From positions 1 to 8,518 of the forward strand of contig JALSHX010000265.1 of NCBI GenBank assembly GCA_026982025.1: a stretch of 8,518 bases of DNA, given 5' to 3'. The DNA is from Aquificaceae bacterium. Its GTDB lineage: Bacteria; Aquificota; Aquificia; Aquificales; Aquificaceae. The notes under the pieces are model-generated. The model was not told where the DNA came from. It did no database searches and worked only from the letters and a program-made list of their open reading frames with translations. The position numbers and the translations under genes were made by a program. Of this stretch, positions 5,216 through 8,518 are shown piece by piece. Positions within the stretch are counted from its first letter, which is position 1, and each line of letters opens with the position of its first letter.

Positions 5216-5716
5216 ATGGAAATTCTCTGGGCTCCCTGGAGAAGCCATTATGTTGAAAATGTTGACAGCTGTGAGGGATGTTTTCTCTGTGAAGCCCTCT
5301 CCGCGGGACCGGATAAGTACAGGGAAAACCTCATTTTAAAGGTTTCCAGAAGAAGTTTCATCATCTTGAACAAGTTTCCCTACAATTCGGGACACCTTAT
5401 GATAGTCCCGATCAAACACACCGGCAGTTACCACGATCTTGAGGGAGACACGGTACTTGATATGGACCTCCTTCTGAAGCTCTCACTCAAAGCTCTGGAG
5501 AAGGTTTTTAAGCCTCACGGCTTTAACGTGGGCATTAATATGGGAAGACCTGCGGGAGCCGGACTTGAAAGCCACATTCACCTGCATGTGGTTCCGAGGT
5601 GGAGCGGAGATACGAACTTTATGCCCGTTCTCGGAAAGACGAAGGTTATATCTCAGGACCTTATGAGCACATACGACAGGCTGTCGGGGGCTATTGAGGA
5701 GCTGGAGAGAAAATAA
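5216..5716 (+). CDS. HIT-family nucleotide hydrolase or Ap4A phosphorylase-like protein
   Basis: The 166-residue protein carries the histidine triad HIHLHVVPRW at 120-129, with His122 as the expected nucleophile that forms a nucleotidyl intermediate. NKFPYNSGHLMIVP at 52-65 and HGFNVGINMG at 101-110 are further nucleotide-site blocks; Asn108 probably contacts the substrate. The pattern (start LWAPWR, triad followed by W-S-G-D-T-N-F) resembles, from memory, mycobacterial Rv2613c-type Ap4A phosphorylases more than the short HinT hydrolases. An N-terminal C-x2-C-x2-C (Cys19, Cys22, Cys25) suggests a structural zinc site. The likely role is breakdown of dinucleoside polyphosphates or adenylyl conjugates in the cytoplasm; the exact substrate cannot be read from the sequence. 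It starts one base after the previous stop, with GGAAAGG as a modest ribosome binding site. Confidence 0.92.
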   Translation: MEILWAPWRSHYVENVDSCEGCFLCEALSAGPDKYRENLILKVSRRSFIILNKFPYNSGHLMIVPIKHTGSYHDLEGDTVLDMDLLLKLSLKALEKVFKPHGFNVGINMGRPAGAGLESHIHLHVVPRWSGDTNFMPVLGKTKVISQDLMSTYDRLSGAIEELERK

Positions 5717-5727
5717 GAAGGGGTCTT

Positions 5728-6477
5728 ATGGCACTGCTTGAGGTATTTTCCCTCAATTTGTGGTACGGAGACACAAAAGTTTTACACGACATATCCTTTA
5801 AGCTTGAAGCGGGAGAGATACTTTCAATTGTTGGTGAGTCCGGCTCTGGAAAGAGCTCAATTCTGAACTCAATAGCGGGCCTTCTCCCCCAAAATGCAAG
5901 GCGGGAGGGAAGGATCCTGTTTAAAGGCAAAGACCTGACTCTTCTGAGTGAGGCTGAACATAGGAAGATCAGGGGTAGGGATGTGGGAATGATATTCCAG
6001 GAGCCCTCCTCCTATCTTGACCCTCTTTTCACCGCGGGGTCTCAGGTTGAGGAGACATTGAGGTCCCATGTGAGCCGTGCAGATTTTAAGTCGGAAGCCA
6101 TCGGAGCACTCGCACGAGCGGGGATTCCCGATCCCCAAGAGAAGTACAGAATGTATCCCCATCAGCTTTCTGGGGGTCTCAAGCAGAGGGTCTGTATTGC
6201 AAGTGCTATTATATGCAACCCTTCTCTAATTCTTGCGGACGAACCAACAACAGCCCTTGATGTTTCGGTGCAGAAGAGGATCCTTCAGCTTTTCAGGAAG
6301 CTCAGGGAGGAGGGAAAGTCAATAATCCTCGTTACTCATGACTTCGGTGTTGTCGCCGAAGTTGCGGACAGGGTTATTGTCTTGAAAGATGGCAGGATAG
6401 CGGAAGAGGGTGATGTGTTCGGAATATTTGATTCCCCCCGCGCGGATTACACAAAGAAGCTCCTTTCGGCCCTTTAA
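5728..6477 (+). CDS. ABC transporter ATP-binding subunit, Opp/Dpp type
   Basis: This 249-residue ATPase has all nucleotide-binding motifs: Walker A GESGSGKSS at 36-44, Q-loop Gln91 in MIFQEPSSYLDPL, signature LSGG at 147-150, Walker B LILADEPTTALD at 167-178 with Glu172, and the H-loop His204 in VTHDFG. The Q-loop and signature contexts are those of the dipeptide/oligopeptide/nickel importer family (DppD/OppD). It ends at A-D-Y-T-K-K-L-L near residue 249, so it lacks the roughly 70-residue C-terminal extension, with its iron-sulphur cysteines, of typical OppD/DppD proteins of about 320 residues. No permease or solute-binding protein is in the window, so partners and substrate are unknown. It is the last gene of the plus-strand run, 11 bp after the HIT gene with AAGGGG before its ATG. 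It ends stop-to-stop against flgM with a 4-bp overlap. Confidence 0.93.
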   Translation: MALLEVFSLNLWYGDTKVLHDISFKLEAGEILSIVGESGSGKSSILNSIAGLLPQNARREGRILFKGKDLTLLSEAEHRKIRGRDVGMIFQEPSSYLDPLFTAGSQVEETLRSHVSRADFKSEAIGALARAGIPDPQEKYRMYPHQLSGGLKQRVCIASAIICNPSLILADEPTTALDVSVQKRILQLFRKLREEGKSIILVTHDFGVVAEVADRVIVLKDGRIAEEGDVFGIFDSPRADYTKKLLSAL

Positions 6478-6740
6478 GCCAAGAACTTTCTCAAACCCTC
6501 AATTATCCTGTCTGCGTTAACCTCGTACTCCCCGCGAGCTATCTGTTCTCTTATTTCTTTAACCTTGCGGGAGAGGTCTTCGTAATCCGTTTCCAGTGCT
6601 TGCCTTGCCGCGCTGGAGATCTCAACAACGTCTTCCTTTCGTTGAACCTCGCTGACCTCAGGAACCTCCTTCTTCCTCACCCTCTTCTCGGTTTCAAGCG
6701 CCTGACCGATAAGCCTGTTCAGGTTTACCTTGTCTATCAT
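6474..6740 (-). CDS. flgM: Anti-sigma-28 factor FlgM
   Basis: This 88-residue protein has the FlgM layout: a short N-terminal region beginning MIDKVNLNRLIGQ, a charged flexible middle, the D-V-V-E-I-S-S-A-A-R-Q-A-L block at 37-49 and the conserved end K-V-K-E-I-R-E-Q-I-A-R-G-E-Y at 59-72, then a helix to residue 88. FlgM binds FliA (sigma-28) and blocks late flagellar genes until the hook-basal body is built, when it is exported. The N-terminal half is expected to be disordered and the C-terminal half to contact sigma-28. It starts one base after the nnr stop, so it is probably made from the nnr transcript by coupled translation. There is no clear Shine-Dalgarno and no sigma-28 promoter is evident. 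No other flagellar gene is in the window. Its stop interlocks with the stop of the ABC gene. Confidence 0.88.
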   Translation of the reverse strand: MIDKVNLNRLIGQALETEKRVRKKEVPEVSEVQRKEDVVEISSAARQALETDYEDLSRKVKEIREQIARGEYEVNADRIIEGLRKFLA

Positions 6741-6741
6741 C

Positions 6742-8268
6742 TCAATTAATAGTATCGGATGTTCTTAAGGATTTTTCAATATTCTTATATGCTTCCCCGA
6801 GGAGGGATATGAGGTCCGTTGCCCTTACCGATTCCCTGTGATATTTCTCCTCCGCAAGCTCTCCCGCAATCGCATGGAGTGTAACGCCCAGCTTGAGAGC
6901 GGGTTCAATTTTATCCATTTTTCCCAGAAGAGCCGTCAGAATACCCGAAAGCACATCCCCCGTACCGCCCTTGGCAAGAGCGGCAGTTCCCCTTATTGAA
7001 ATCCACACAAACCCTTCGGGTGTTGAGACGACTGTCCTTGCTCCCTTCAGGACGAGATAGCAGTTGTTCTCCTTTGAAAACTCGGAAGCAACATCGGTCT
7101 GATTCTCAATGATTTCATCAGCCCTTAAACCCGTGAGCCTTGAGAATTCTCCTATGTGGGGAGTCAGGACCGCGGGAACTTCCCTTTCCTTTAAAATAGA
7201 CAGGTCTCCGAGGTCCGCCAGATTGTTAATTGCGTCCGCATCAAGAAGAAGCCTTTTCTTCCAGCCCTTGAGAAGGTCCCTTACGATGTCCTGACCTTCC
7301 TCGTATCTATCCATACCCATTCCGAGGGCAAGGGCGCTGAATTTATCCTGTTGGAAAAGAACCTCCTTGACCGAAAAGTAGGAAAGTCTATGAGAGCCCT
7401 TAAGGGGGAGGGTCATCTCCTCTATCAGTGAGGATTCAAAGACCGAATTTAGCTCTTGGGGAATTCCCGCACTGACAAGTCCAGCCCCCGCCGATGTTGC
7501 GGCAAGGGCGCTCATTATAACGGCACCCGTCTTTCCCCTTGATCCTCCCATTATCAGAACGTGCCCCTCCCTCCTTTTGTGTGTGTCGGGCTCCCTTGAT
7601 GGAATTTCAAGGTCACAAAGCTCAATTATCTCCCTCCTGATTGAGCCGGCAAGGTATGAGGGAATTGAAATGTCAGCGACCACCACATCACCGCAGTACT
7701 TTGATGCGGGAAAGAGGATGTGGCACAGCTTCGGAAACTGGAATGTAACGGTGAGGTCTGCCTTTACAAAGGGCTCCTCAGCCCTTCCGCTGTCAGCATG
7801 GAGACCCGAGGGTATGTCAACTGCAACCACTGGCCTCATACTTCTATTTATGCGGCTTATGATGGTTGAGTAAGGTTCCCTCGGCGGAGGCTTGAAGCCC
7901 GTCCCAAGAAGCCCGTCAACTATGAGGTCAAAGCCCTCAAGGTCGGGTAGCTCCGTGTGAACCTGTACTCCCAAATTCTTAGCTATTTTCAGCTCAAGGA
8001 GCGGATCTCCCGAGAGATCTTCGGACACAAGGTAAATGTGAGAATCTCTCCCCGCCAGCTTAAGAAGCCTTGCAACTGCGATGGCGTCTCCCCCATTGTT
8101 CCCCATTCCCGCGATCGCAATAATTCTTCGTGCACCGGGATACCTCTCCGTAATCGCCCTGAACACGGACCTTGCCGCATTCTCCATAAGAACCACTGAA
8201 GGCACACCTATCTCCTCAATGGCGATCCTGTCAAGCTCTGACATCTCCTCAGCTTTCAGAACCTTCAT
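6742..8268 (-). CDS. nnr: Bifunctional NAD(P)H-hydrate epimerase / dehydratase
   Basis: The 508-residue protein repairs NADHX and NADPHX, hydrated forms of the cofactors that arise by heat, acid or GAPDH side reaction. The N-terminal epimerase domain (about 1-215) shows MENAAR at 28-33, GMGNNGGDA at 54-62, Asp118 in DGLLGTG and VAVDIPSG at 148-155. The C-terminal dehydratase domain (about 228-500) shows H-K-R-R-E-G-H-V-L-I-M-G-G-S at 230-243, LDADAIN at 342-348, LTPHIGEFSRL at 368-378, LKGA at 407-410 and KGGTGDVLSGI at 433-443, with Asp438 the expected catalytic residue. Both halves look intact, at the usual fused length. Hydration of NAD(P)H is faster at high temperature, so the gene suits a thermophile. 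The start has no Shine-Dalgarno and lies 19 bp from the divergent gmhA start; flgM follows one base after the stop. Confidence 0.96.
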   Translation of the reverse strand: MKVLKAEEMSELDRIAIEEIGVPSVVLMENAARSVFRAITERYPGARRIIAIAGMGNNGGDAIAVARLLKLAGRDSHIYLVSEDLSGDPLLELKIAKNLGVQVHTELPDLEGFDLIVDGLLGTGFKPPPREPYSTIISRINRSMRPVVAVDIPSGLHADSGRAEEPFVKADLTVTFQFPKLCHILFPASKYCGDVVVADISIPSYLAGSIRREIIELCDLEIPSREPDTHKRREGHVLIMGGSRGKTGAVIMSALAATSAGAGLVSAGIPQELNSVFESSLIEEMTLPLKGSHRLSYFSVKEVLFQQDKFSALALGMGMDRYEEGQDIVRDLLKGWKKRLLLDADAINNLADLGDLSILKEREVPAVLTPHIGEFSRLTGLRADEIIENQTDVASEFSKENNCYLVLKGARTVVSTPEGFVWISIRGTAALAKGGTGDVLSGILTALLGKMDKIEPALKLGVTLHAIAGELAEEKYHRESVRATDLISLLGEAYKNIEKSLRTSDTIN

Positions 8269-8272
8269 GAAT

Positions 8273-8278
8273 TAAAAT
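8273..8278 (+). promoter_or_regulatory. Candidate -10 box of gmhA in the 19-bp divergent gap
   Basis: TAAAAT is one mismatch from TATAAT and ends 9 bases before the gmhA ATG. Transcription would start at or within about three bases of the start codon, leaving no room for a ribosome binding site. No consensus -35 is visible upstream, inside nnr. Confidence 0.4.
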
Positions 8279-8282
8279 GATA
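8277..8282 (-). promoter_or_regulatory. Candidate -10 box of nnr in the 19-bp divergent gap
   Basis: Read on the minus strand, TATCAT is one mismatch from TATAAT and ends 8 bases before the nnr ATG. It overlaps the plus-strand candidate for gmhA by two bases. If both are used, the two genes could not be transcribed at the same instant. No clear -35 is seen on the gmhA side. Confidence 0.35.
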
Positions 8283-8287
8283 ACAGT

Positions 8288-8518
8288 ATGACTGAACGCA
8301 TTCACTCCGCCTTCAGGGAAAGCGCCGAGGTAAAGCTCGCCTTCGTTGAAGAATACATGGAAAGGATATACGAGGTGGGCTCAATCATGGCCACCGCCAT
8401 AAGGGAGGGAAACAAGGTAATTCTCTTCGGAAACGGTGGGAGTGCCGCCGATGCCCAGCACATAGCGGCGGAAATCGTGGGAAGGTACATGAAGGAGAGG
8501 AGGGCACTGCCCGCAATA
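8288..8518 (+). CDS. gmhA: Phosphoheptose isomerase, N-terminal part (runs off the window)
   Basis: GmhA converts sedoheptulose 7-phosphate to D-glycero-D-manno-heptose 7-phosphate, the first step toward the ADP-heptose of the LPS inner core. Only the first 77 residues lie in the window, open to the last base, against roughly 190 for the full family. The SIS-domain signature is visible: V-I-L-F-G-N-G-G-S-A-A-D-A-Q-H at 44-58. His58 and Glu62 correspond to the metal ligands His61 and Glu65 of the E. coli enzyme. The start at 8288 gives the usual N-terminal helix (MTERIHSAFRESAEVK), and an in-frame stop at 8273-8275 excludes a longer version. No Shine-Dalgarno precedes the ATG. Confidence 0.93.
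   Translation, partial: MTERIHSAFRESAEVKLAFVEEYMERIYEVGSIMATAIREGNKVILFGNGGSAADAQHIAAEIVGRYMKERRALPAI

Noticed and set aside
1..8518. CRISPR array, tRNA, rRNA, insertion sequence or integrated element
   Set aside because: No spaced direct repeats, cloverleaf-type sequences, transposase motifs or terminal inverted repeats were seen by eye, and composition and codon use look uniform across the window.

Overview
The window looks like a compact chromosomal segment from a thermophilic member of the Aquificales (Aquificaceae-like). The superoxide dismutase and the thiamine-phosphate kinase read, from memory, as close relatives of the Aquifex proteins along their whole length. Arginine codons are mostly AGG/AGA, proteins are rich in charged residues, and convergent genes overlap at their 3' ends. 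Oxygen defence (sod), motility control (flgM) and heptose synthesis (gmhA) fit a microaerophilic, flagellated, LPS-bearing bacterium. The taxonomic call rests on remembered protein similarity, not on a search.

Layout. (1) 41-601 (+) is a stand-alone membrane protein of the PuuD/urate-hydroxylase membrane-domain family. (2) 585-1482 (-) carries the Fe/Mn superoxide dismutase, followed by a short stem-loop and a small basic unknown protein whose end overlaps the membrane-protein gene. (3) 1568-6477 (+) is a tight seven-gene run: thiL, a tandem HD-domain protein, trpC, a small acidic-tailed unknown, a cysteine-free thioredoxin-fold protein, a HIT-family nucleotide hydrolase/phosphorylase, and an Opp/Dpp-type ABC ATPase. 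Gaps run from a 14-bp overlap to 24 bp, so most of it is probably one transcript. (4) 6474-8268 (-) holds nnr (NAD(P)HX repair) and flgM, one base apart. flgM meets the ABC gene stop-to-stop over the four bases TTAA. (5) 8288-8518 (+) is the start of gmhA, divergent from nnr with only 19 bp between the two start codons.

No single pathway unites the long plus-strand run; it resembles the mixed operons reported for Aquifex. Several members do handle nucleotides or cofactors (thiamine phosphate, a YfbR-like nucleotidase fold, a HIT enzyme), and NAD(P)HX repair lies next door. The points most worth following are the duplicated HD protein whose first copy has lost its catalytic residues, the cysteine-free thioredoxin-fold protein paired with an unknown partner, the small overlapping gene after sod, and promoter/start arrangements at thiL and nnr/gmhA that suggest leaderless or very short-leader mRNAs. 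I saw no tRNA, rRNA, CRISPR array, insertion sequence or integrated element, and no stretch over 300 bases without a gene.
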